This document shows, in pieces, positions 1-7,713 of a stretch of DNA of 13,283 nucleotides. Below the pieces are notes generated by a model. It saw only the letters and a program-made list of their open reading frames with translations, was not told the origin of the DNA and made no database searches. Both the position numbers and the translations under genes were made by a program. Numbering within the stretch: the first letter of the stretch is position 1; every line of letters begins with the position of its first letter. Origin of the DNA: Antarcticimicrobium sp033791545 (GTDB taxonomy: Bacteria > Pseudomonadota > Alphaproteobacteria > Rhodobacterales > Rhodobacteraceae); contig JASJGL010000135.1 in assembly GCA_033791545.1 (NCBI GenBank), positions 1 through 13,283 on the forward strand. Direction: 5' to 3'.

Positions 1-711
1 GGCATAGATCGGGCTTTTGTCGCGGCGCGACGCGACGATGATATCGCCCAGCCGCTGCTGCAGATCCTTCAGCGAGGTGGCCAGACACAGGATCGCCATT
101 ACTTCGGAGGCGACGGTGATGTCGAACCCGGTCTGGCGCGGAAAGCCGTTGGCGACGCCGCCAAGCGAGGTCACGACATCGCGCAACGCGCGGTCATTCA
201 TGTCCAGAACGCGGCGCCAAACCACCCGGCGCTCGTCGATCTCCAACTCGTTGCCCCAATAGATGTGGTTGTCGATCATCGCCGCCAGCAGGTTGTGGGC
301 GCTGGTGATGGCGTGGAAATCGCCGGTGAAATGCAGGTTCATCTCTTCCATCGGAACGACCTGGGCATAGCCGCCACCCGCCGCGCCCCCCTTCATCCCG
401 AAACAGGGGCCAAGCGAGGCCTCGCGGATGCAGATCGCCGCCTTCTTGCCGATCGCGTTCAACCCGTCGCCAAGACCCACGGTGGTGGTGGTCTTGCCCT
501 CGCCCGCCGGTGGCGGGTTGATCGCCGTGACCAGGATCAGCTTGCCGGTCTTGTTGCCCTGAACGCTGTCGATGAAGGACTGGCTGACCTTGGCCTTGTC
601 ATGGCCATAGGGCAGCAGATCATCGAACGTCATGCCAAGCCGGGCGCCGATCTCTTGAATGGGTTTCTTGTGCGCCTCGCGGGCGATCTCGATATCGGAT
701 TTAAAGCTCAT
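1..711 (-). CDS. fhs: Formate-tetrahydrofolate ligase, N-terminal part (3' end outside window)
   Basis: The enzyme joins formate to tetrahydrofolate using ATP, giving 10-formyl-THF for one-carbon metabolism in the cytoplasm. Translation from the ATG at 711-709 gives 237 codons running off the left edge; the family is usually about 555-560 aa, so more than half is missing. The N-terminus (MSFKSDIEIAREA, then LLPYGHDKAKV near residues 32-42) is the typical family start. The P-loop NPPPAGEGKTT is at about residues 65-75, followed by GLGDGLN, the Gly-rich segment FGMKGGAAGGGYAQV and the motif LHFTGDFHAI. The start rests on family N-terminal similarity and a purine-rich GGGGGGAA about 9 nt upstream. 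The frame stays open upstream without an ATG. It is separated from the MOSC gene by 193 bp, so it probably has its own control region. Identification is secure; completeness cannot be judged. Confidence 0.96.
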   Translation of the reverse strand, partial: MSFKSDIEIAREAHKKPIQEIGARLGMTFDDLLPYGHDKAKVSQSFIDSVQGNKTGKLILVTAINPPPAGEGKTTTTVGLGDGLNAIGKKAAICIREASLGPCFGMKGGAAGGGYAQVVPMEEMNLHFTGDFHAITSAHNLLAAMIDNHIYWGNELEIDERRVVWRRVLDMNDRALRDVVTSLGGVANGFPRQTGFDITVASEVMAILCLATSLKDLQQRLGDIIVASRRDKSPIYA

Positions 712-904
712 TGGCGCGGTTCCCCCCAAGACATATCCCTCAAGCCCGGCTCTCTGCGCCGAGTCCTGCAATCCATACCGCCCGGGGGGCGGGGCGTTAA
801 AGAGGTTTCCGACCTTTTCCCGTCTCGAAGCGGCGAAAGCCCGGCGAGAGACCGGCCTTGGCCCGTTCAGGGAAACGAAATTGACCCGCGAGGGTCGGAT
901 TGCG
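712..904 (-). promoter_or_regulatory. Structured leader candidate upstream of fhs
   Basis: This gene-free gap between the MOSC stop and the fhs start can form at least three hairpins on the minus strand. At 883-896 there is GACCC/GGGTC with a 4-nt loop, just after the MOSC gene and followed by AATTT, so it may be a weak terminator. At 778-792 there is CCGCCC/GGGCGG with a 3-nt loop. At 745-763 there is CTCGGC/GCCGGG (one G-T wobble) with a 7-nt loop, about 35 nt before the start codon. I see no convincing -35/-10 pair and cannot match it to a riboswitch class I know. Regulatory function is inference from length and pairing alone; GC-rich DNA makes such stems by chance. Confidence 0.3.
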
Positions 905-1480
905 TCAGGGCGTCCAGGCCCGCTGCGTCGGAACGAACAGGCGCAACCGGTCCCCCAGCAACAGGGGGCCGGGCCGTTCGACCCAGGCGGTCACGCCGCG
1001 CCGCCCCTCGGCTGCGGGCTTGAAGGCGCCGCCCTTGCCCGGACGCTCCTTCTCGATCTCGCGCCCCGGCAGCACACAGGGGAGGTTCTCCATATCCACC
1101 GTCAGCGTGGTGCCCGTGCCCGATTGCAACCGGGAAGACGGCGGCACATGGGTGAAATCGGGAATGCCACGCAGCACGATGGAAACGCCCAACAGACCCG
1201 GATCAAGGCTGTCCTCGCCCATAGCAGCCGCGATGCGGGCCAATTCCTTTTCCGACAGGATGGTGAGCTGGCGTACATTGCGGATTTCGGTGCCACGCGG
1301 ATAAAGGTTCAGCACCCGCGAACAAGAGCGGCGCAACATCCCCTCATGGCGCCCGCCTGCGACACCGGAAAAGCCCAGATCCAACCGCTCGACCGGCTGC
1401 GCCCGCAGCGATCCACCGGCTGGCACATGGCCCAGCCAGACCACCTCGCCCTCGCATTCCGTTTGCTGCAGTGCCGCCAT
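905..1480 (-). CDS. MOSC-domain protein (molybdenum-cofactor sulfurase C-terminal-like)
   Basis: A 191-aa stand-alone MOSC domain protein. The MOSC family includes the C-terminal domain of Moco sulfurases, YiiM/YcbX-like proteins and mitochondrial mARC, which bind molybdenum cofactor or carry sulfur on a conserved cysteine. Visible motifs in order: GVAGGRHEG (about 39-47, the glycine/His strand), RQLTILSEKEL (70-80), LGVSIVLRGI (97-106), PPSSRLQSG (113-121) and NLPCVLPGREI (132-142), whose Cys135 is the likely conserved family cysteine. There is no signal peptide or membrane segment, so it is probably cytoplasmic. The ATG is well supported by a perfect AGGAGG at 1485-1490, and an in-frame TGA lies 13 codons upstream. 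It sits after the ftsH terminator with no molybdenum-enzyme gene in view, so the substrate or partner is unknown. Confidence 0.85.
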   Translation of the reverse strand: MAALQQTECEGEVVWLGHVPAGGSLRAQPVERLDLGFSGVAGGRHEGMLRRSCSRVLNLYPRGTEIRNVRQLTILSEKELARIAAAMGEDSLDPGLLGVSIVLRGIPDFTHVPPSSRLQSGTGTTLTVDMENLPCVLPGREIEKERPGKGGAFKPAAEGRRGVTAWVERPGPLLLGDRLRLFVPTQRAWTP

Positions 1481-1662
1481 GTCGCCTCCTCTTCGGTCCC
1501 GGCGGAAACCCCGCCCGGATCAGTCTCCGGGAACCTGCACCAGAAAGAACCGGGGCCGATAGAGGAAAAGCGCCATCTCTCCTGCATTGCCGGATCAGAC
1601 GGCGAGAATGCCTCACCGGGAAACGCCTGATCGTCGAACAAATGGCCCTGCGACACGAAAAC

Positions 1663-1682
1663 GGCCGGGGAGATCCCCGGCC
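1663..1682 (-). terminator. Rho-independent terminator after ftsH
   Basis: On the minus strand an 8-bp perfect all-GC stem (GGCCGGGG/CCCCGGCC) with loop ATCT is followed by GTTTTCG. It begins 30 nt after the ftsH stop codon. The stem is very strong and the T-run short (four T's), as is common in GC-rich genomes. It probably ends the cpoB-tilS-ftsH transcript and separates it from the MOSC gene. Confidence 0.75.
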
Positions 1683-1712
1683 GCCTGTCTGTTTGCCTTG
1701 AGCCGACGCGCC

Positions 1713-3629
<1,917 letters not shown>

Positions 3630-3634
3630 GGAAA

Positions 3635-3641
3635 CTCTCCT
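3635..3641 (-). promoter_or_regulatory. Ribosome binding site fixing the ftsH TTG start
   Basis: AGGAGAG on the minus strand lies 5 nt upstream of the TTG codon. This strong Shine-Dalgarno match is the main sequence evidence that ftsH starts at the rare codon TTG and not further in. Confidence 0.8.
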
Positions 3642-3648
3642 AAATGCG

Positions 3649-3668
3649 CGGCCGCCTTAGGGCGACCG
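3649..3668 (-). other. Hairpin in the ftsH 5' leader
   Basis: The arms CGGTCGCC and GGCGGCCG pair over 8 bp (one G-T wobble) around a CTAA loop, 19 nt upstream of the ftsH start and immediately before its ribosome binding site. No T-run follows, so it is a poor terminator for tilS. It may instead be a 5' end stabiliser or translational control element of the ftsH message; that role is inference. Confidence 0.4.
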
Positions 3669-3681
3669 TGTGTCAGTGGTT

Positions 3682-3709
3682 AAAATAGAGATCATTGGGG
3701 CAGGTTCAA
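3682..3709 (-). promoter_or_regulatory. Candidate promoter for ftsH
   Basis: On the minus strand TTGAAC (3709-3704) and TATTTT (3687-3682) are separated by 16 bp, each matching four of six consensus positions of the main sigma factor. The pair overlaps the tilS stop codon and would start transcription roughly 45 nt before the ftsH start, placing the hairpin at the beginning of the message. The A+T-rich patch stands out from the GC-rich surroundings. The TTGAA core also resembles heat-shock -35 elements, but the -10 side is not a clear sigma-32 match. Confidence 0.4.
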
Positions 3710-4959
3710 TGCGATAAAAGACCTGCGGGAAAGCCAGAGCCCTCTGCGGCCGATTCTGCGCGCCATCCTGCGTCCCAACCGGCCAGAGGTGCGGCGATCA
3801 AAGCGCCCCCGCGCCAGACCGCCGGGCTCGACTCCAGCGCGGCGCGGGGCAATCCGGTTTCGGCCCGATCCGGGCATTGCGCCAAGCCTGCCGCGCCCAA
3901 CACGGCGATCTCGCACCCCTCTGGCTGCGGCCCGGTGACGCGCCAGCGTCGGTCCCAAAGCGCGCCCGGCGCCGCGCGGATCTCATGGAGCGCCTTGACC
4001 TCGCGGCAAATCCATATTTCGCCGCGATGATGCACCACGCGGCATCCCGCCAATGTGGCGGGGCGGCCGTGATGCAGATCCTCTAGCAAGGCCGCCAGCG
4101 GACGGCGGCGCGGCGGATAAGCGCCGCCCCCGACCCAGCCCAACGCCCCGAGCAACAGCCGACGCGCAATCTCTTCCGGCATCAGGCGCAGAGCGCGCGG
4201 GGTCAACACGACACAGCCCGCTACAACGCGGGAGGCACTGCGCGCCGCCTCGAAGGCGGCCCAACCCAGCGCCTCATCGGCGCGGGCCATGTTGCGCGCG
4301 ACATTGGTCAACGCGGCGGGCGTGATGTCGAGCGGGGCCAGATCCGCCATCATCGCGCGCGCCCGCACCCGAGCGTATCGCAGCTCCTGATTGGAGGGAT
4401 CCTCGGCCCAGTTCAGCCCGTTGCGCCGCAGATAGGCGCGCAGATCGCCGCGCCCGATATCAAGCAGAGGGCGCAGAATCATCACCCCGCCGCGCAGCCG
4501 CCGCGCCGGGATACCGGACAGGCCCGTAACCCCCGCTGCGCGCCCCAGACGCATCAGCAGGGTTTCGGCCTGATCATCGACGGTATGGGCGACGGCCAGC
4601 GCACCGATGCCCTGCGCCTGCGCCCAGTCGCACAACAGGTCATAGCGCGCCGTGCGAGCCGCATCCGAAAGGTTCCCCCTTCCCTGCCATCCGCGCCAGC
4701 GCAAAATGGAATGCGGCACCCCCAAGGCCTCGGCCTGTTGCTCGGCCTGTTCGGCCTCCTGCGCCGCTTCGGCGCGCAGCCCATGGTCCACGGTTGCGGC
4801 AAACAGCTGCACCTGCCCCGGCGCAAAGGCGCGCGTCAGGATATGAAGCAACGCAACGGAATCGCCGCCGCCAGATAGGGCGATGGCAAGTTTCGCAGGC
4901 GGCACCGGACCAAACCAGCCCCGCACCCGCGCCAGAATATCGTCGTCGGATGGGGTCAA
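3706..4959 (-). CDS. tilS: tRNA(Ile)-lysidine synthetase
   Basis: TilS uses ATP and lysine to convert the wobble cytidine of the CAU-anticodon tRNA-Ile to lysidine, changing both its charging and codon reading to AUA; it is normally essential and cytoplasmic. The 417-aa product shows the PP-loop SGGGDS at 29-34, VDHGLRAEA at 57-65, GNLSDAARTARYDLL at 95-109, AHTVDDQAETLLMRLGRAAG at 124-143, then RPLLDIGRGDLRAYL and a WAEDPSN motif, all N-terminal-domain signatures. The C-terminal third is less conserved, as usual. The start is a TTG at 4959-4957 that overlaps the cpoB TGA as TTGA, suggesting translational coupling; no early in-frame ATG exists and the upstream Shine-Dalgarno is weak. The exact start is therefore less sure than the identity. 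Confidence 0.95.
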   Translation of the reverse strand: MTPSDDDILARVRGWFGPVPPAKLAIALSGGGDSVALLHILTRAFAPGQVQLFAATVDHGLRAEAAQEAEQAEQQAEALGVPHSILRWRGWQGRGNLSDAARTARYDLLCDWAQAQGIGALAVAHTVDDQAETLLMRLGRAAGVTGLSGIPARRLRGGVMILRPLLDIGRGDLRAYLRRNGLNWAEDPSNQELRYARVRARAMMADLAPLDITPAALTNVARNMARADEALGWAAFEAARSASRVVAGCVVLTPRALRLMPEEIARRLLLGALGWVGGGAYPPRRRPLAALLEDLHHGRPATLAGCRVVHHRGEIWICREVKALHEIRAAPGALWDRRWRVTGPQPEGCEIAVLGAAGLAQCPDRAETGLPRAALESSPAVWRGGALIAAPLAGWDAGWRAESAAEGSGFPAGLLSH

Positions 4960-5783
4960 GAACAGCCCAGCTTGGCCATTTCCTGACGGGCCAGCGCGAC
5001 CGCTTCGGCGGCGGGAAAGCGAACCCCGACCTCGCCCAGCGTGACACAGGCCTGATCGACCTGCCCCAGACGCCCCAGCGCCGCGCCCAGTTCATACAGC
5101 GCCTCGGGGGCGGTAGGACCGGAATCATCGCTGGTAAAGGCCCCGAGATAGGCGCGCGCAGCCTCGCGGGTGTCGCCCAGCCCATCCAGCGCCCGGCCCT
5201 GCCCCAGATGCGCACGCGGCGCCAGCGGAGACCCGGGATAGGCGTCGTTGAACGCGGCGAAACGATCCGCCGCGCTGCGGTAGTCAGTGCTCTGCAACGC
5301 GGCATTGGCGGCATCGAAATCGGCTTGTTCGCCCATCGCCAGCTCGGACGCGCCACTGTCAGCCTGTACCGGCACGGCCGGGGCCGCCGCCGTCCCGGCG
5401 GGGCCACCGCCCAGCGTCGTGGTCTCGCCCAACTTGCTCACGTCGCCGCCTTCCAACTCGACCAGCCGAAACTCCAGATCGCCGATCCGGTTGGTGCCGT
5501 CCTCGACGATCCGTCCGACGCGATGATCCAGCTCCTCGGTCTGAGAGGTCAGGCGTTGCAGCTCGCTCTCGATCGCGCCGACACGGTCAAGCACGCTGTC
5601 ACCGCCGGTCGCGAGCTGGGGCGCGCCGGTGGTCGACAGTTCCCGTTTGAGCTTTTGGATCTCGACATGGAGCACCGTCAGCTCCTGCCGGATATCGGCC
5701 AGCGTCTCGCTCTGCTGCGCCGCGCCGGGCACAGCGCGCAGTGAGATCAGAACCCCGAGGGCCAGCAGCGACAGAACGCGCAT
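4956..5783 (-). CDS. cpoB: Tol-Pal system protein CpoB (YbgF)
   Basis: CpoB is a periplasmic protein that, in E. coli, links the Tol-Pal machine with peptidoglycan synthesis during constriction. The 275-aa product begins with a Sec signal peptide (hydrophobic 3-18, likely cleavage after A22 in GAA-QQ). A heptad-like, Glu/Leu-rich segment at about 25-115 (SETLADIRQEL, IQKLKREL, IESELQRLTSQ) looks like the trimerising coiled coil. A Gly/Ala/Pro linker at about 120-140 is followed by TPR-like helices from about 150 to the end (DFDAANAALQSTDYRSAADRF, then APRAHLGQGRALDGLG and APEALYELGAALGRLG). The ATG has GGGGAG about 8 nt upstream. It lies 14 bp after pal and overlaps the tilS start by 4 bp. 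Family and position both support the call. Confidence 0.93.
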   Translation of the reverse strand: MRVLSLLALGVLISLRAVPGAAQQSETLADIRQELTVLHVEIQKLKRELSTTGAPQLATGGDSVLDRVGAIESELQRLTSQTEELDHRVGRIVEDGTNRIGDLEFRLVELEGGDVSKLGETTTLGGGPAGTAAAPAVPVQADSGASELAMGEQADFDAANAALQSTDYRSAADRFAAFNDAYPGSPLAPRAHLGQGRALDGLGDTREAARAYLGAFTSDDSGPTAPEALYELGAALGRLGQVDQACVTLGEVGVRFPAAEAVALARQEMAKLGCS

Positions 5784-5797
5784 GTCTCGCTCTCCCC

Positions 5798-6307
5798 TTA
5801 CCCGCTCAACCCACCGGCCAGCACTGTGACGGCGCGGCGGTTCTTGGCATAACAGCTTTCGGCGCTACAGATTTCCAGCGGGCGTTCCTTGCCATAGCTG
5901 ACGGTCTTGAGCCGGGCCCCGGACACCCCGCGCGAGACCAGATATTCGCGCACCGCATTGGCCCGCCGCGCCCCCAGCGCAAGGTTGTATTCACGGGTGC
6001 CCTGTTCGTCGGCATGGCCTTCGATCACGGCGGTGTAATCGGTGTTGGACATCAGCCAGTCGGCCTGCGCTGTCAGCAACACGCGCCCGGCATCATCCAA
6101 TGTTGATTGATCGACTGCGAACAACACCCGGTCGCCGATTGCCTCTTGGAAATAGGCCGGCGAGCGCGGGTCTGCGGAACTGCCAGCCGCTCCGCCCACC
6201 CCCGACCCGCCGAGGTCAACAGAATTGGTATCGTCGAGATAGGAGTTGGAACAGCCCGCGACCGCCGCAACGGTACAGGCCAGAACCAGGGTACGAAGGG
6301 ATTTCAT
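5798..6307 (-). CDS. pal: Peptidoglycan-associated lipoprotein Pal
   Basis: Pal is an outer-membrane lipoprotein that binds peptidoglycan through an OmpA-like domain and exchanges between TolB and the cell wall. The 169-aa product has a lipoprotein signal peptide with lipobox VAGC, giving Cys19 as the lipidated residue; Ser20 at the next position fits outer-membrane sorting. A short Gly/Ser linker (about 27-50) precedes the OmpA-like domain: VLFAVDQSTLD (61-71), VIEGHADEQGTREYNLALG (94-112), ARRANAVREYL (113-123), and SYGKERP (137-143). Cys147 and Cys152 could form a small disulphide. The ATG has a GAGAGG site about 7 nt upstream. An 83-bp gap before it holds a 12-bp tandem repeat and a promoter candidate, so pal may also be transcribed apart from tolB. 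Confidence 0.97.
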   Translation of the reverse strand: MKSLRTLVLACTVAAVAGCSNSYLDDTNSVDLGGSGVGGAAGSSADPRSPAYFQEAIGDRVLFAVDQSTLDDAGRVLLTAQADWLMSNTDYTAVIEGHADEQGTREYNLALGARRANAVREYLVSRGVSGARLKTVSYGKERPLEICSAESCYAKNRRAVTVLAGGLSG

Positions 6308-6323
6308 GCCAATTGCCTCTCAC

Positions 6324-6347
6324 TATGCTTTTCAGTATGCTTTTCTG
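6324..6347 (-). repeat. 12-bp tandem repeat in the pal leader
   Basis: Two adjacent copies of a 12-bp unit, TATGCTTTTCAG and TATGCTTTTCTG on the plus strand, differ at a single base. On the pal mRNA the reverse complements (each with GAAAAGCATA) end about 16 nt before the start codon, just upstream of the ribosome binding site. The units are A+T-rich against a GC-rich background. They could be paired binding sites for a protein or small RNA, or simply a duplication; nothing else in the window repeats them. Confidence 0.6.
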
Positions 6348-6352
6348 TCGTC

Positions 6353-6381
6353 GGTCTAGCATATCCGCCCTGAGTTGTGAA
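6353..6381 (-). promoter_or_regulatory. Candidate internal promoter for pal
   Basis: On the minus strand TTCACA (6381-6376) and TAGACC (6358-6353) are 17 bp apart. The first matches the sigma-70 -35 at five of six positions, the second only three of six at -10. The pair lies in the tolB-pal gap just upstream of the tandem repeat, so a start here would put the repeat in the message leader or at its 5' end. Weak but well placed. Confidence 0.3.
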
Positions 6382-6390
6382 CGCGCGGCC

Positions 6391-7713
6391 TTAGTTCTGC
6401 AAAGGCGACCAAGATGGGTCCGAGGCACCGCCGGGCGTGCGCACCGAACGCAGGTTCCGGCCGGTGATATCGACACTATAAAGCGTCGATTCCCCGCGCG
6501 CGCCCTTTGTTTCACGGGCAAACATGATCACCCGCCCATTCGGCGCCCAGGTCGGCCCCTCGTCCAAGAACGACGCGGTCAGCAGCCGTTCTTCGCTGCC
6601 ATCGGTGCGCATCACGCCGATGTGAAACCGACCCTTGTTCTGTTTGGTGAAGGCAACAAGATCCCCGCGCGGCGACCAGACCGGGGTGCCATAGCGCCCT
6701 TGACCAAAGCTGATCCGCTTGGCCTCGCCCCCCGAGGCCGACATGATGTACAGCTGCTGCGTGCCCGAGCGGTCGCTTTCGAACACGATCCGGCTGCCGT
6801 CGGGGGAATAGCTGGGCGCGGTGTCGATCGAGGGCGACGAGGTCAGCCGCGTGGTCGCGCCGCTGGTGATGTCCATGATATAGATGTCGGTATTGCCGCC
6901 CTGCTCCAGCGAAAACACCACCGTCTGCCCGTCGGGGGCAAAACGGGGGGCGAAACTCATCGTGCCCTCTTTGGATTCCAGCACACGGCGCTGCACCTTG
7001 CCCACGTCCAGCACATAGATGCGCGGAAAGCCGGTTTCGAAACTGGTATAAAGCACCCGGTCGCCAGAGGGCGAAAACCGCGGCGCCAGCACAATAGAGG
7101 CGCTGTCAGTCAGGTACTGCACATTGGCGCCATCGTAATCCATGATCGCCAGTCGCTTCTTGCGGTCGTTCTTGGGGCCGCTCTCGGACACGAACACGAC
7201 CCGGCTGTCGAAATAGCCGCCCTCGCCGGTTATCCGGCTATAGACCGCATCGGCCACCTTATGCGCCATGCGCCGCCAGCCATCGCGAGAGCCGGCAAAT
7301 TGCAGCCCGTTGCCCAGTTCCGCGCCCGAGAACACATCCCAGACCCGGAACCGCACCGTCACCCGGTCGCCAGAGGACGAGACAGCGCCGGTGACCAGTG
7401 CCTGCGCGTTGATCGCCTTCCAGTCGGCGAACTGGATCGGGGCGTTGAAATCGCTGACCCGGCCAATATGCGCCTCGACCGGAATTTCCCGGAACAACCC
7501 GGTTCCGGCCAGATCGGCCGCGATCACCCGAGCGATCTGGCCAGCCACCTCGGTCGCGGCGGGGCTGTCGGGAACAAAGTCGGGGACCGCAAAGGGCATC
7601 GGCTCGATCACGCCTTCGGTGATCTCGATCCGCAACGGGCCGCCGTCCTGTGCCGCGGCCGAATGGGCGACAAAGGCCCATCCCAGAAGGAAGCACAGCA
7701 GAAATCTCGTCAT
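6391..7713 (-). CDS. tolB: Tol-Pal system beta-propeller protein TolB
   Basis: TolB is a periplasmic protein that binds Pal through its propeller and TolA through its N-terminal segment. The 440-aa product has a Sec signal peptide (hydrophobic 4-16, likely cleavage after A21 in AAA-QD). The mature N-terminus (GGPLRIEITEGV) is the expected TolA-binding region, followed by an alpha/beta domain to about residue 150. Six WD40-like blade motifs follow: APRFSPSGDRVLYTS, APRFAPDGQTVVFS, APSYSPDGSRIVFES, TPVWSPRGDLVAFT, GPTWAPNGRVIMFA and a terminal DPSWSP. The length equals that of typical TolB. The ATG overlaps the tolA stop (ATGA), with GGAGAGG about 11 nt upstream. The opposite strand is open over this gene but that is a shadow. 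Confidence 0.98.
   Translation of the reverse strand: MTRFLLCFLLGWAFVAHSAAAQDGGPLRIEITEGVIEPMPFAVPDFVPDSPAATEVAGQIARVIAADLAGTGLFREIPVEAHIGRVSDFNAPIQFADWKAINAQALVTGAVSSSGDRVTVRFRVWDVFSGAELGNGLQFAGSRDGWRRMAHKVADAVYSRITGEGGYFDSRVVFVSESGPKNDRKKRLAIMDYDGANVQYLTDSASIVLAPRFSPSGDRVLYTSFETGFPRIYVLDVGKVQRRVLESKEGTMSFAPRFAPDGQTVVFSLEQGGNTDIYIMDITSGATTRLTSSPSIDTAPSYSPDGSRIVFESDRSGTQQLYIMSASGGEAKRISFGQGRYGTPVWSPRGDLVAFTKQNKGRFHIGVMRTDGSEERLLTASFLDEGPTWAPNGRVIMFARETKGARGESTLYSVDITGRNLRSVRTPGGASDPSWSPLQN

Noticed and set aside
712..904. In-frame N-terminal extension of fhs through the leader
   Set aside because: The frame has no stop back into the MOSC gene, but it has no ATG or GTG start, uses AGA and GGA codons unlike the neighbours, and the MSFKSD N-terminus already fits the family.
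1520..1576. 18-codon mini-ORF (starting MALFLYRP) upstream of the MOSC gene
   Set aside because: A purine-rich AGGAGAG abuts the ATG with almost no spacing, and 18 codons is too short to support without conservation data.
1309..1656. 115-aa minus-strand frame starting upstream of the MOSC gene
   Set aside because: It begins at a GTG without a good ribosome site and most of it reads the MOSC gene out of frame. The MOSC ATG has a perfect AGGAGG, so this frame is probably a shadow.
4640..5407. 255-aa minus-strand frame across the cpoB/tilS junction
   Set aside because: It overlaps both real genes in another frame, is Arg/Trp/Pro-rich and has no motif.
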